From positions 3,266,385-3,330,384 of the forward strand of contig NZ_CM001439.1 of assembly GCF_000244955.1 (NCBI RefSeq): DNA of 64,000 nt, written 5' to 3'. Below the pieces are notes generated by a model, which saw only the letters and a list, made by a program, of their open reading frames with translations, was not told the origin of the DNA and searched no databases. The translations under genes were made by a program, and so were the position numbers. Within the stretch, counting starts at the first letter, position 1. Each line of letters opens with the position of its first letter. The stretch comes from Saccharomonospora marina XMU15. GTDB taxonomy: Bacteria; Actinomycetota; Actinomycetes; Mycobacteriales; Pseudonocardiaceae. This document shows, in pieces, positions 44,872 through 53,211 of this stretch.

Positions 44872-45660
44872 ATGAACCGACGTAGCCCAGCCGTCCCGGA
44901 GACCGTGCGTGTCCGCGTGCACGGCCACCTGCCCGGCGCGGAAACCTATGCCGAGGAGAAGGTCAGCTCGGTGTTCAAGTACGCGCCCGAGCCGATCCTG
45001 GACGCGAGCGTGCGGCTGACCAAGCACGAGGACCCGTCCGTGCGCCGCAAGGTTGTCGCGCAGGCCAACCTCGACCTGCGGGGAAGGTTGATCAGGGCTC
45101 AGGTCGAGGCCGAGACGGCGCACGAGGCGATCGACCGGCTCGCACAACGGTTGCGCAGGCAGTTGGAGAAGTCCGCGCGTAACTGGCAGGCGATCAAAGG
45201 CAGGCAGCCCAGGCCCGGTAGCTGGCGGCACGGCGAGGAGCCCAGCCGGCGGCCGCCGTTCTTCCCTCGCCCGGACGAGGAGCGGGAAGTGGTGCGGCAC
45301 AAGGCCTTCACGCTGGCGAAGCTGCCCGTCGACGAGGCGGCGATCGAGATGGACCTGATGGACTACGACTTCCACTTGTTCACCGAACGCGGCAGCGGAG
45401 AGGACAGCGTGCTCTACCGCACCCCCGATGGCTACCGGCTGGCTCAGGTGCACCCGCGGCCCAGGCACATCGAGACCGGCGAGGTGGACGTCAGCGTCAG
45501 CGAGCACTCCGCACCGAGGCTCAACCTCGCCGAGGCGATCGAACGGCTCGACCTTTCAGGGATGCCGTTCCTGTTCTACTCCGACGCCGACCGAGGCAGG
45601 GGCCAGGTGATCTACCACCGCTACGACGGCCACTACGGTCTGATCACTCCCCCGGAGTGA
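44872..45660 (+). CDS. ribosome hibernation promotion factor, RafS-like
   Basis: A 262-residue HPF/RaiA family protein. The N-terminal S30AE domain (VRVRVHGHLPGAETYAEEKVSSVF, then VVAQANLDLRGRLIRAQVEAETAHEAIDRLAQRLRRQLEK) binds the small subunit. Two C-terminal S30AE-CTD-like segments follow: VVRHKAFTLAKLPVDEAAIEMDLMDYDFHLF and AEAIERLDLSGMPFLFYSDAD. The doubled C-terminal layout resembles mycobacterial RafS/Rv0079 rather than standard long HPF. ATG at 44872 has a GAAAGGAAGG site. It likely stabilises inactive ribosomes under low oxygen or starvation. Confidence 0.82.
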   Translation: MNRRSPAVPETVRVRVHGHLPGAETYAEEKVSSVFKYAPEPILDASVRLTKHEDPSVRRKVVAQANLDLRGRLIRAQVEAETAHEAIDRLAQRLRRQLEKSARNWQAIKGRQPRPGSWRHGEEPSRRPPFFPRPDEEREVVRHKAFTLAKLPVDEAAIEMDLMDYDFHLFTERGSGEDSVLYRTPDGYRLAQVHPRPRHIETGEVDVSVSEHSAPRLNLAEAIERLDLSGMPFLFYSDADRGRGQVIYHRYDGHYGLITPPE

Positions 45661-46537
45661 GCGTGTCCACGGCGTAGCGCAGGAAGGCCCTGGCGGCGGG
45701 TCCACCCGGGCCGCCGGATCGCCACACCAGCGAGACACAGCCGCGCAGGCGGGGCCGGGTGAGTTCCAGCCCGTGCAGCTCACCCGGTCGCTCGCCGATG
45801 GCCGACTCCGGCAACAGCGCCACACCGAGCCCCCGCCTGGCCAGTTCGGCCAGCATGGCGGGGTCGCTCGCTTCGAACGCGATCCGGGGTCGAAACCCCG
45901 CCGCGGCACAGCCCTCGTCGAGTGCGGATCGGATGCCGGGGCCGGGTGGCAGGGTGATGAACGCGCGGTCGCGCAGGTCCGCAAGCGCCACGGCATCGAA
46001 GGCGGCGAGCGGGTCGGTGGTGGCGACGGCGGCGACGAGCGGCTCGTCGGCCAGTACCCGCGCCTCGATACCCGGTGGCGGCTCGGTTCCCGAGTAGGCG
46101 GCCACGGCGACATCCAGCTCACCGGAGCGCAGGCCCGCGAAGAGCACGTCCGAACGCGACTCCGACAGCGTGATCTCGACCGCTCGGTGGCGATCGTGGA
46201 ACCCTGCCAGCAGACCGGGCAGGTCGAACACCGCGCACGACGGGATCGCTCCCAGTGCGACCCGCCCCCGCAGCAGGCCGGTGAGTTCCCCCACCGCGGA
46301 CCTCGCACCCTCCTCGGCCGCGAGCGCGGCTCGGGCGTGGGGCAACACCGCCTCGCCCACCTGCGTCAGTCGCACCGACCTGGCCGAGCGTTCCAGGAGT
46401 GGCTGGCCCAGTTCACGCTCCAACCGCTGAATCTGCGAGCTGATCCCGGGCTGTGCGACGTGCAGCTTCGCCGCCGCCCTGGTGAAGCTCGCCTCCTCGG
46501 CGACCGTGACGAAGTACCGCAGCTGCCGAAGTTCCAT
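45644..46537 (-). CDS. LysR-family transcriptional regulator
   Basis: A 297-residue regulator. The N-terminal winged helix reads MELRQLRYFVTVAEEASFTRAAAKLHVAQPGISSQIQRLE; a periplasmic-binding-like effector domain makes up the rest (GELDVAVAAYSG, RRGLGVALLPESAI). ATG at 46537 gives the standard LysR start; two upstream Met codons at 46543 and 46546 are alternatives. It is divergent from a flavin oxidase gene with about 70 bp between them, the classic LysR-target layout. Its 3' end overlaps the convergent hibernation factor gene by 17 bp. Confidence 0.92.
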   Translation of the reverse strand: MELRQLRYFVTVAEEASFTRAAAKLHVAQPGISSQIQRLERELGQPLLERSARSVRLTQVGEAVLPHARAALAAEEGARSAVGELTGLLRGRVALGAIPSCAVFDLPGLLAGFHDRHRAVEITLSESRSDVLFAGLRSGELDVAVAAYSGTEPPPGIEARVLADEPLVAAVATTDPLAAFDAVALADLRDRAFITLPPGPGIRSALDEGCAAAGFRPRIAFEASDPAMLAELARRGLGVALLPESAIGERPGELHGLELTRPRLRGCVSLVWRSGGPGGPAARAFLRYAVDTLTPGE

Positions 46538-46607
46538 AACCATCAATTATAGAAGCGAGCACAACTAGCTGTTGCCGTTATGGAGTAATCGCTCGCAGGC
46601 TGGGGTC

Positions 46608-47936
46608 ATGCCATTGCGGACTCGAGGTTCCCAGTACCAGCCCGGCGAGCCCGGCTACGACGCCGAGCGCCGGGGCTTTCAAACCGGCTTCGTCCACCGC
46701 CCCGCCCTGCTCGTCCGCGCGGCCGACGCCGAGGACGTCCGCGCGGCGGTCGACTACGCGGCACGGCACGGATCGGGCGTGGCGGTGCAGGCCACCGGTC
46801 ACGGTGTCGGCGTACCTGCCGACGGCGACGTGCTCGTGAGCACGAAAGACCTGGATGCGGTGCACGTCGATCCGGTCACGCGGACCGCCCGCATCGGCGC
46901 GGGCGCTCGCTGGGCAACGGTGCTCCAGCAGGCCGCCGCGCACGGCCTCGCACCACTGAGCGGGTCGTTTCCCGGCGTGGGTGCCGTCGGTTACACGCTG
47001 GGCGGCGGGCTCGGCCCCCTCGGTCGCCGTTACGGCTACGCCGCCGACCACGTCAAGGAACTGCGGCTGGTGACCCCGGACGCCCGCCTGCTGCGCGTCA
47101 CGCCGGACACCGAGCCCGACCTGTTCTGGGCGTTGCGCGGCGCGGGAGCCAACTTCGGTGTCGTCACCTCCCTCGAGATCGGTCTCGTCCCGCAGACCCG
47201 GCTCTACGGGGGCGCGCTGACCTTCGACAGCGCGCTCGCCGCCGACGTCTTGAACGCCTTCCGGGACTCGACCGCGTTGGCGCCGGAGGAGCTCACCACA
47301 TCGGTGGCCATGATCCCGATGCCGGACCTCCCGTCGCTGCCGCCTCCGCTACGTGGCAGGCACATCACCCAGCTTCGGGTGGCCTACCTCGGCGACCGCG
47401 CGGAGGGCGAGCGGTTGGTGGCGCCGTTTCGCGAGCTGGGGCAACCGATCGCCGACACGCTGCGGGAGTTGCCTTTCGCGGAGTCGGGTTCGGTCTACGG
47501 CGAGCCGGACCGACCACACGCCTACTTCGGCGACAACGTGCTGCTGCGCGAGCTGGGCCCCGCAGCTATCGGCTCGCTGCTGGAGCACGCCGGGCCTGGC
47601 AGCGACTGCGTCGTGGACGTGCGCCACCTCGGTGGCGCGCTGGCCCGCCCCGCGCGGCCGAGTGCGGTCAGCCACCGCGGCGCCGCATACCAGGTGCTGG
47701 TTCTGTCCGGTGTGGACATCTCGGGTGAGTCCCCGGACTCGCGGGCGGTGCAGGACAAGGTTTTCGCCGCGCTGGCGGCCGCGACACTCGGGCGATCGGT
47801 GAACTTCGCCTACGGGCCGGTGGCCTGCGCACGGGAGCGTTTCGACGCGGTGACCTACCAGCGGCTACGGAAACTCAAGGCGCTGCACGATCCGAGCAAC
47901 CTGTTCCGCTTTCACAGCAACATCGAGCCCGGGTGA
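46608..47936 (+). CDS. FAD-binding oxidase (PCMH/BBE type)
   Basis: A 442-residue flavoprotein oxidase. The FAD-binding PCMH domain contains RPALLVRAADAEDVRAAVDYA, then VQATGHGVG in the region where related enzymes attach FAD covalently to His, then GSFPGVGAVGYTLGGGLGPLGRRYG. The C-terminal BBE-like segment ends YQRLRKLKALHDPSNLFRFH. The FAD link Cys of berberine-bridge enzymes is not obvious. The substrate is unknown. Probably controlled by the divergent LysR protein. Confidence 0.88.
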   Translation: MPLRTRGSQYQPGEPGYDAERRGFQTGFVHRPALLVRAADAEDVRAAVDYAARHGSGVAVQATGHGVGVPADGDVLVSTKDLDAVHVDPVTRTARIGAGARWATVLQQAAAHGLAPLSGSFPGVGAVGYTLGGGLGPLGRRYGYAADHVKELRLVTPDARLLRVTPDTEPDLFWALRGAGANFGVVTSLEIGLVPQTRLYGGALTFDSALAADVLNAFRDSTALAPEELTTSVAMIPMPDLPSLPPPLRGRHITQLRVAYLGDRAEGERLVAPFRELGQPIADTLRELPFAESGSVYGEPDRPHAYFGDNVLLRELGPAAIGSLLEHAGPGSDCVVDVRHLGGALARPARPSAVSHRGAAYQVLVLSGVDISGESPDSRAVQDKVFAALAAATLGRSVNFAYGPVACARERFDAVTYQRLRKLKALHDPSNLFRFHSNIEPG

Positions 47937-48424
47937 TGCCGGTGCGTGGACAGCGCCCGGCGGCACGCACGAGTCAGGCGTGGGGCAGCCACCGGTGCAC
48001 GAAGCGGCGACGAGCCGGTGGAGATCGGTGTCTCGCAGCACGTCAGGCAGCGTCAGGTGCGCAAGGATCAGGCCCCGTCATCGCGTAGTACCCGACACGT
48101 CGTCGGGCCCGTCGCCGGGCGGACCGCCTGCCCTTCGGCCATGGATGTTCGCGTCGAGGTCTCCCGCAGCGTCGCGTGGGCTTGCGGCCGAGGAACGTGA
48201 GCCCGCACGCGGCGGGATCGATGAACCGGTCGTCCGGTTGGGCCCGGCGGCAGCAGGCGGCGGCCTCGGGCTGTCCGACGGAACCGGTTTCGCGGCCGAA
48301 CGCTACGACCTCGTCCGCTCGGCGCCCACGACAGCGGTGCCGTCGTACACACCTACCGCGAGCCTGCCGCGTGAGCACACCGGCACGCTCGCGAACCGGT
48401 TCGCTGTCCACAGTGGCGGCCCGG
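47937..48424. other. intergenic stretch without a confident gene
   Basis: About 490 bp between the flavin oxidase and the ArsR promoter. All six frames contain only Arg/Pro/Ala-rich translations with no family motif or good start. One minus-strand frame contains a peptide (DDRFIDPAACGLTFLGRKP) that could be a degraded gene fragment. Nothing else is visible. Confidence 0.45.
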
Positions 48425-48454
48425 TTGACATGCAAGTGAAGGCTTGCGTATTGT
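48425..48454 (+). promoter_or_regulatory. promoter with internal ArsR-type operator
   Basis: TTGACA at 48425-48430 and TATTGT at 48449-48454 are spaced by 18 bp. Within the spacer lies the dyad GCAAG-tgaagg-CTTGC (48432-48447). The -10 is only about 8 bp from the GTG start of the ArsR gene, so the mRNA is probably leaderless and the operator is placed for autorepression. Confidence 0.65.
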
Positions 48455-48461
48455 CGGGCTG

Positions 48462-48752
48462 GTGAGCGACGTGTTCAAGGCACTCGCGGACCCGACCAGG
48501 CGACACATCCTGGACGAACTACAGGAACGCGACGGGCAGACGCTGTTCGAGCTGTGTGCCCGGCTGACGAGCAAGCACGGGCTGGACTCCTCACGCCAGG
48601 CGATCTCGCAACACCTGGGCGTTCTCGAAGAGGCGGGCCTGGTCGTCGCCCGGCGCGAGGGGCGGTACAAGTTCCACTGGCTCGACACATCGCCGCTGCG
48701 TGCCATCACCAGCCGCTGGCCGGTGAACGACAACGAAGGGAACCAGCGTTGA
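48462..48752 (+). CDS. ArsR-family transcriptional regulator
   Basis: A 96-residue winged-helix repressor: DVFKALADPTRRHILDELQE, then SRQAISQHLGVLEEAGLVVARREGRYKFHWLD. The Cys metal sites of ArsR or CmtR are lacking apart from a single Cys in ELCAR, which points to a non-metal-sensing ArsR (SdpR/YczG-like). It is coupled to a VOC-family gene through a TTGA overlap. The GTG start at 48462 fits the leaderless promoter. Confidence 0.9.
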   Translation: MSDVFKALADPTRRHILDELQERDGQTLFELCARLTSKHGLDSSRQAISQHLGVLEEAGLVVARREGRYKFHWLDTSPLRAITSRWPVNDNEGNQR

Positions 48753-49132
48753 AGGTCTACATCACCAGCGTCTTCGTGGACGACCAGGCCAAGGCCCTGC
48801 AGTTCTACACCGAGGTGCTCGGATTCGAGAAGAAGGAGGACGTCCCGCTCGGCGAAGCCCGCTGGCTGACGGTCACCTCGCCGCAGCAGCCGGAAGGCCC
48901 CGAACTGCTGCTGGAACCCGACAGCCACCCCGCGGTGCGGCCGTTCAAGGACGCGCTCGTCGCCGACGGAATCCCGTTCGCCTCGTTCGCGGTGGACGAC
49001 GTCGCGGCCGAGTTCCGCAGGCTGACCGACCTCGGGGTGAGGTTCACCCAGGAACCACTGCGGATGGGGCCGGTGACAACGGCGGTGTTCGACGACACGT
49101 GCGGCAATCTGATCCAACTCGCCGCGCAGTAG
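48749..49132 (+). CDS. VOC (glyoxalase/bleomycin-resistance) family protein
   Basis: A 127-residue protein with two beta-alpha-beta-beta-beta modules: ITSVFVDDQAKALQFYTEVLGFEKKEDVP, then FAVDDVAAEFRRLTDLGVRFTQEP and VFDDTCGNLIQLAA. The final CGNLIQL is the usual metal-Glu region of the fold, though here the residue is Asn-Leu-Ile, so metal binding is uncertain. The TTG start overlaps the ArsR stop (TTGA). ArsR-VOC pairs are common in actinomycetes; the ligand is unknown. Confidence 0.85.
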   Translation: MKVYITSVFVDDQAKALQFYTEVLGFEKKEDVPLGEARWLTVTSPQQPEGPELLLEPDSHPAVRPFKDALVADGIPFASFAVDDVAAEFRRLTDLGVRFTQEPLRMGPVTTAVFDDTCGNLIQLAAQ

Positions 49133-49165
49133 CAGCGTGCCACATCGGGCACCCGGCCGTGTGGA

Positions 49166-49435
49166 TCAGACCGGCGTCGCGGATTCCACGGGACTGGGCG
49201 AGGCGGCGCCGACCGAGGCGTCCCGGCCGGGGTGTGTCCACAGGACCACCTCGGCCCCTTCCTCGGCGCCCGCTGTACCCACCGGGCGCTGGGCGGTGAC
49301 GACTCCGCTCGCGGGTGCGACCGCGCCGTCCGGCCCGACCGGGGTCAGCCCGGCTCTGCGCACGATGTCACAGGCGTCCTCGGCGCCGAGCCCGACGACG
49401 TCCGGCACCTCGGTAACCGGTCGAGGTCCTCGCAT
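49166..49435 (-). CDS. small PASTA-domain protein
   Basis: An 89-residue protein that is essentially one PASTA repeat: VPDVVGLGAEDACDIVRRAGL, then GVVTAQRPVGTAGAEEGAEVVLWT. ATG at 49435. No transmembrane or signal sequence is visible, so it is a cytosolic PASTA protein rather than a kinase or penicillin-binding protein receptor. Function unknown. Confidence 0.75.
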   Translation of the reverse strand: MRGPRPVTEVPDVVGLGAEDACDIVRRAGLTPVGPDGAVAPASGVVTAQRPVGTAGAEEGAEVVLWTHPGRDASVGAASPSPVESATPV

Positions 49436-49490
49436 AGGGTGATTGTACGGCCTCGGGCGCCCCGGACCGACCCTGCGAAGTTTCCGGCCC

Positions 49491-50921
49491 TCAACTGACG
49501 TCGGCCGTCGGCGGCGGGGAGTGTGCCGCGCGGTACGCCGCCGCGACGCCCACCAGCACCGCGCCGAGCGCGAACAGCAGGATTCCACCGACGAGCACAC
49601 CGATGCCGATCCACAGCAGCGACGGAACAGTCGCTCCCGCCTGCGCTCGGACGTTGACCCCGGCGGAACCGTCGGCGTTGGCCACCACCACGGTCCAGTC
49701 ACCGCTGGCAGCGGGCCAGGAGATCGATTGGGTTCCCGGTCCCGCGGACTGTGTGGTCCAGAAGTCCTGCTGCGTGGGCGGGGCCGGCAGCGGCCCTCCA
49801 TTTCGGAGTGCCAGGTCTTCGCCCGAGCCCGCGTCTTGCACCACCGCGTACTCGGTACCCGCGAGGTAGTCGGCGACCTCGCGCGACGGCGCGATACCCA
49901 CGAACACGGGGCGCCCGTTGACCGACTCCGCACTGACGCGGACATCGCCGAGGAAGCCCGAGGCGGCCTCCCAGTCGGCGGGTGTACCGCGCAACTCGAT
50001 GGTGTCGCTGGCGATCGCGTAGCCGCCCGTGCTGTAGGTCTCGGAAACGGTGACGTAGCCGTCGGCATCGCGTTCGGCACGGTCCAGCCACAGCAACGAC
50101 GCGCCACCGGTGATCAGGCCCATCGCGCCCAGCGCGAGCACAGCACCCACCACGACCGACACCACCCTGCCGGTTGTCCAGCCGTGCTGGGGTGCGGCCG
50201 GGGTCGGCCTGACCGTGCCCCCTTCGATCTCCCCCGCCGGGTCGTGCCCGCCCATGTCCAGCCGAAACGGCGGGTACTCGTCGGTCATCAGCGTCGCGTA
50301 GGCCGCGACCCGGATCACCCACCTGTCCATGCCGAGCACGAAGTCGAAGATGGGCCGGGGGTAGCGCCCGGTGAACAGCAGCACGATCCCCGCGATCAGC
50401 ACCAGCACCCCGATCAGGCCGCCCGCTCCCCAGGAGAAGCCGTTCTCACCCCATCCGAACCTGTCGTTGTCGATGTCGGTGAACAGCCAGATACCGCCAC
50501 CGGCGAACACGCCGACGATGATGTAGTGCGGGATGGCCAGCAGCCACCACTTGACCAGCGCCAGTCCCCGGGACAGCTGTTGCGGATAAGGAATGTCGAG
50601 TCTGGCGGGATAGTCCGGCACATCGGCGAGCGTGAATGGTGGATACCGGTCGGTGCCCAGTGCCGCGTATGCGTAGTAGTGCACGCGCCAGGACCACCGC
50701 AGCACGCCCACGTTGAAATCGAAGATCGCTCTCGGGTAGCGACCGGTGATCAGGATCGCCACGAACGCCACCACGGTGAGCACGAAGAACGCGGGCCACA
50801 GCAGCGCGAGCAGGAAGTAGTGCGGGATCGCCAGCAGCCACTTGACCAGCCACAGACCGCGGGACAGTGGTGCATCGAGCGACGCCTCGACCCGCACCGG
50901 GTAGGCCGCTGTGGTAGCCAT
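49491..50921 (-). CDS. DUF4389 membrane protein (two copies)
   Basis: A 476-residue integral membrane protein with a duplicated DUF4389 unit. Each unit has a helix pair followed by a characteristic GRYPR motif: KWLLAIPHYFLLALLWPAFF with ITGRYPRAIFDFNVG, and KWWLLAIPHYIIVGVFAGGG with FTGRYPRPIFDFVLG. A further helix and a soluble C-terminal domain (about residues 290-430) precede a last helix (WIGIGVLVGGILLFALGAVLVG). Function unknown in the literature I recall. ATG at 50921 with GGAAGG upstream. Confidence 0.85.
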   Translation of the reverse strand: MATTAAYPVRVEASLDAPLSRGLWLVKWLLAIPHYFLLALLWPAFFVLTVVAFVAILITGRYPRAIFDFNVGVLRWSWRVHYYAYAALGTDRYPPFTLADVPDYPARLDIPYPQQLSRGLALVKWWLLAIPHYIIVGVFAGGGIWLFTDIDNDRFGWGENGFSWGAGGLIGVLVLIAGIVLLFTGRYPRPIFDFVLGMDRWVIRVAAYATLMTDEYPPFRLDMGGHDPAGEIEGGTVRPTPAAPQHGWTTGRVVSVVVGAVLALGAMGLITGGASLLWLDRAERDADGYVTVSETYSTGGYAIASDTIELRGTPADWEAASGFLGDVRVSAESVNGRPVFVGIAPSREVADYLAGTEYAVVQDAGSGEDLALRNGGPLPAPPTQQDFWTTQSAGPGTQSISWPAASGDWTVVVANADGSAGVNVRAQAGATVPSLLWIGIGVLVGGILLFALGAVLVGVAAAYRAAHSPPPTADVS

Positions 50922-51060
50922 GTGGAAGGCCCCCTTCCCGACTGATTACTCATCCGGACTATCGGTGACACGCTCGTCACGGCGGGAGAAGCGAACGTCC
51001 CCGCGCTTGGAGTCTTCCGGCCCTGTGTGCTCGCCGACATCACCTGACACGGTGGCCCTC

Positions 51061-51303
51061 ATGCGAGGCAGCAAGAAGATCCGGTGGCGGGACCTGAGCC
51101 GCTCCAGGCAGCGAGCCGTCGTGGCGGGCTCGTTGGTGCAGTTCACACTCGCGGCGATCGCGTGGGTCGATCTCGCTCGCAGGACCGACGCGGAGGTACG
51201 TGGCTCGCGCCGCGTGTGGGCCTTCGTGATCGCGATCAATTTCCTCGGCCCCATCGCCTACTTCGCATTCGGCAGGCGCGGGGGCCTTGTCCCGTTCGAC
51301 TGA
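51061..51303 (+). CDS. PLD nuclease N-terminal-like membrane protein
   Basis: An 80-residue protein with two helices, VVAGSLVQFTLAAIAWVDLA and VWAFVIAINFLGPIAYFAFG, followed by a short GRRGG tail. This is the PLDc_N layout found in small actinobacterial membrane proteins. It precedes the SHOCT protein gene by 39 bp and is probably in one operon with it. Confidence 0.8.
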   Translation: MRGSKKIRWRDLSRSRQRAVVAGSLVQFTLAAIAWVDLARRTDAEVRGSRRVWAFVIAINFLGPIAYFAFGRRGGLVPFD

Positions 51304-51342
51304 TCCGGTCGGCCGGGAACGGGTTCGAAGAAGGGAGCGGCC

Positions 51343-51621
51343 GTGCCGTACTGGGACCATGGCTACTGGGACGGGGGCTGGGTCGGCGGCCTGCTGATGT
51401 TGCTGTCGATGGTTCTGCTGTGGGGAGGAGTGATCACCGTCGTTGTGATCCTGGTGCGCCGGTTCGCCGGGCACGGCGGTTCACGCGGCGGCGAGGGCGG
51501 CGAGGGCCGTGACGGTCGTGACGGTTACGGCAGCGCCCTGCGCATCCTCGACGAGCGCTACGCGCGTGGTGAGATCGACGAGGAGGAGTACGAGCGCAGG
51601 CGCAGCAGACTGCGGGGCTGA
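51343..51621 (+). CDS. SHOCT domain membrane protein
   Basis: A 92-residue protein. One transmembrane helix (LLMLLSMVLLWGGVITVVVILV) is followed by a Gly/Arg/Asp-rich linker and a C-terminal SHOCT domain (ALRILDERYARGEIDEEEYERRR). Such pairs with PLDc_N-like proteins are common near envelope-stress genes. The GTG start follows GAAGGGAG. A strong hairpin terminator lies downstream. Confidence 0.88.
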   Translation: MPYWDHGYWDGGWVGGLLMLLSMVLLWGGVITVVVILVRRFAGHGGSRGGEGGEGRDGRDGYGSALRILDERYARGEIDEEEYERRRSRLRG

Positions 51622-51652
51622 CACCGCCCGCGTGCGGTGACGACGACAACAT

Positions 51653-51692
51653 GGCGGCGCGCCGGGTACCCGTTGGTACCCGGCGCGCCGCC
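51653..51692. terminator. bidirectional hairpin terminator
   Basis: An 18-bp perfect stem (GGCGGCGCGCCGGGTACC and its complement) with a 4-nt loop CGTT, placed between the stops of the SHOCT gene and the convergent CsoR-type gene. There is no U tract, which is normal in actinomycetes. Confidence 0.85.
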
Positions 51693-51712
51693 GTGTCTGG
51701 CTCGCTCGGCTG

Positions 51713-52003
<291 letters not shown>

Positions 52004-52004
52004 T

Positions 52005-52018
52005 TACCCCATAGGGTA
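52005..52018. promoter_or_regulatory. operator upstream of the CsoR/CstR-type gene
   Basis: TACCC-cata-GGGTA, a 5-bp inverted repeat around 4 bp, lies just upstream of the repressor gene next to a minus-strand TTGACA (52021-52026). The arms are identical to those upstream of thioredoxin at 52404-52417. Confidence 0.7.
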
Positions 52019-52022
52019 CCTG

Positions 52023-52382
52023 TCAACTGGCGTTGGCGATCTCCCGGCGAACTTCCTCCATGTCGACCTCACGCACCTTACCGATGAGCTGCTCCAGCGC
52101 GGCGGCGGGCAGCGCGCCCGGCTCGGCGTAGAGCACGACGCCGTCACGGACGGCCATCAGCGTGGGAATCGAGGAGATGCCGAAAGTCTGCGCGAGTTCC
52201 ACCTGCGCCTCGGTGTCCACCTTGCCGAACACGATGTCGGTGTGCTCCTGCGACGCCTGCTCGAACACGGGGGCGAACATGCGGCACGGCCCGCACCAGG
52301 CCGCCCAGAAGTCGATGAGGACGATGCCGGGGTTGCTGACAACGTCCTTGAAGTTCTCGCTCGTCAACTCGACGGTCGCCAT
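52023..52382 (-). CDS. trxA: thioredoxin
   Basis: A 119-residue thioredoxin. VLIDFWAAWCGPCRMFAPVFEQ carries the WCGPC redox centre near residue 30, and ISSIPTLMAVRDG supplies the cis-proline. Slightly longer than classic thioredoxin at the C-terminus. ATG with GGAGGTAAG upstream. Its stop lies 37 bp before the repressor start. Operator symmetry suggests both genes are induced together by the repressor's signal, probably sulfane sulfur or another thiol stress. Confidence 0.93.
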   Translation of the reverse strand: MATVELTSENFKDVVSNPGIVLIDFWAAWCGPCRMFAPVFEQASQEHTDIVFGKVDTEAQVELAQTFGISSIPTLMAVRDGVVLYAEPGALPAAALEQLIGKVREVDMEEVRREIANAS

Positions 52383-52402
52383 GACTACTTACCTCCGTAG
52401 GA

Positions 52403-52418
52403 ATACCCGTACGGGTAT
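52403..52418. promoter_or_regulatory. operator upstream of thioredoxin
   Basis: ATACCCGTACGGGTAT, a perfect 16-bp palindrome, 20 bp upstream of the trxA start. Its TACCC/GGGTA arms and 4-bp spacing match the site before the CsoR/CstR-type gene, so a shared repressor is likely. Confidence 0.78.
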
Positions 52419-52518
52419 GCAAACACGGGGGTTCACCGGAACATTCCCCACCGGAATCCGGCGCCGGGGCTTCAGCCGCGACTAGAACAGCAGTTCGATT
52501 CGGGGTAGGCTCGGCCTC

Positions 52519-53154
52519 ATGGACCTGGCACTTCAGGGTTCGCTGTTCGACGAAGGCGATCCGGGTCGGGAGGAACCGTTCCTGCCGCTCGACGGTACCC
52601 GCCGTACCACGCTCGGTGCAGGCGCCTGGATCGACGTGCTGCCCGGCTGGCTCGCCGGTGCGGACGGGTTGTTCCAGCGCCTGGCCACGCGGGTGCCCTG
52701 GCACGCCGAGCGCAGGCGGATGTACGACCGCACGGTGGACGTGCCGCGCCTGCTGTGCTTCTACGGCGAGGACGACCCGCTGCCCGACCCGACCCTCGAA
52801 GCGGCCAAAGCCGCGCTGAACAGGCACTACGCCCCGCAACTCGGCGAACCGCTGCGGACCACCGGCCTGTGCTACTACCGCGACGGCCGCGACAGCGTGG
52901 CCTGGCACGGCGACACCATCGGCCGAGGCAGCACGCACGACACCATCGTGGCGATTCTCTCGGTGGGCGCCGCCCGCCCGCTGCTGCTGCGGCCACGCGC
53001 GGGAGGCGCAACGGTACGGTACGCGCTCGGCCACGGGGACCTGCTCGTGATGGGCGGCTCCTGCCAGCGAACCTGGGAACACAGCGTGCCCAAGACCAGC
53101 AAACCCGCCGGGCCGCGCATCAGCGTCCAGTTCCGGCCGCGAGGCGTGCGCTGA
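52519..53154 (+). CDS. alkB: AlkB-like 2-oxoglutarate/Fe(II) dioxygenase
   Basis: A 211-residue AlkB homologue for oxidative repair of alkylated DNA. The iron ligands are in AWHGDTIGRG (HxD) and TWEHSVPK (distal His), and the 2-oxoglutarate Arg is in PRISVQFRPRG. The nucleotide-recognition lid is in VPRLLCFYGED. Length matches actinobacterial AlkB. It is followed by an ATP-grasp gene after 57 bp. Confidence 0.9.
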   Translation: MDLALQGSLFDEGDPGREEPFLPLDGTRRTTLGAGAWIDVLPGWLAGADGLFQRLATRVPWHAERRRMYDRTVDVPRLLCFYGEDDPLPDPTLEAAKAALNRHYAPQLGEPLRTTGLCYYRDGRDSVAWHGDTIGRGSTHDTIVAILSVGAARPLLLRPRAGGATVRYALGHGDLLVMGGSCQRTWEHSVPKTSKPAGPRISVQFRPRGVR

Positions 53155-53211
53155 GTTTACGGCCCAGGTCACGGGACACCCTGCGAGCAGGACGTCGCCG
53201 CGGAGGTAGCT

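Noticed and set aside
47980-48465. A 161-residue plus-strand ORF
   Set aside because: Low-complexity Arg/Pro/Ala translation, no motif, and it runs across the ArsR promoter and start.
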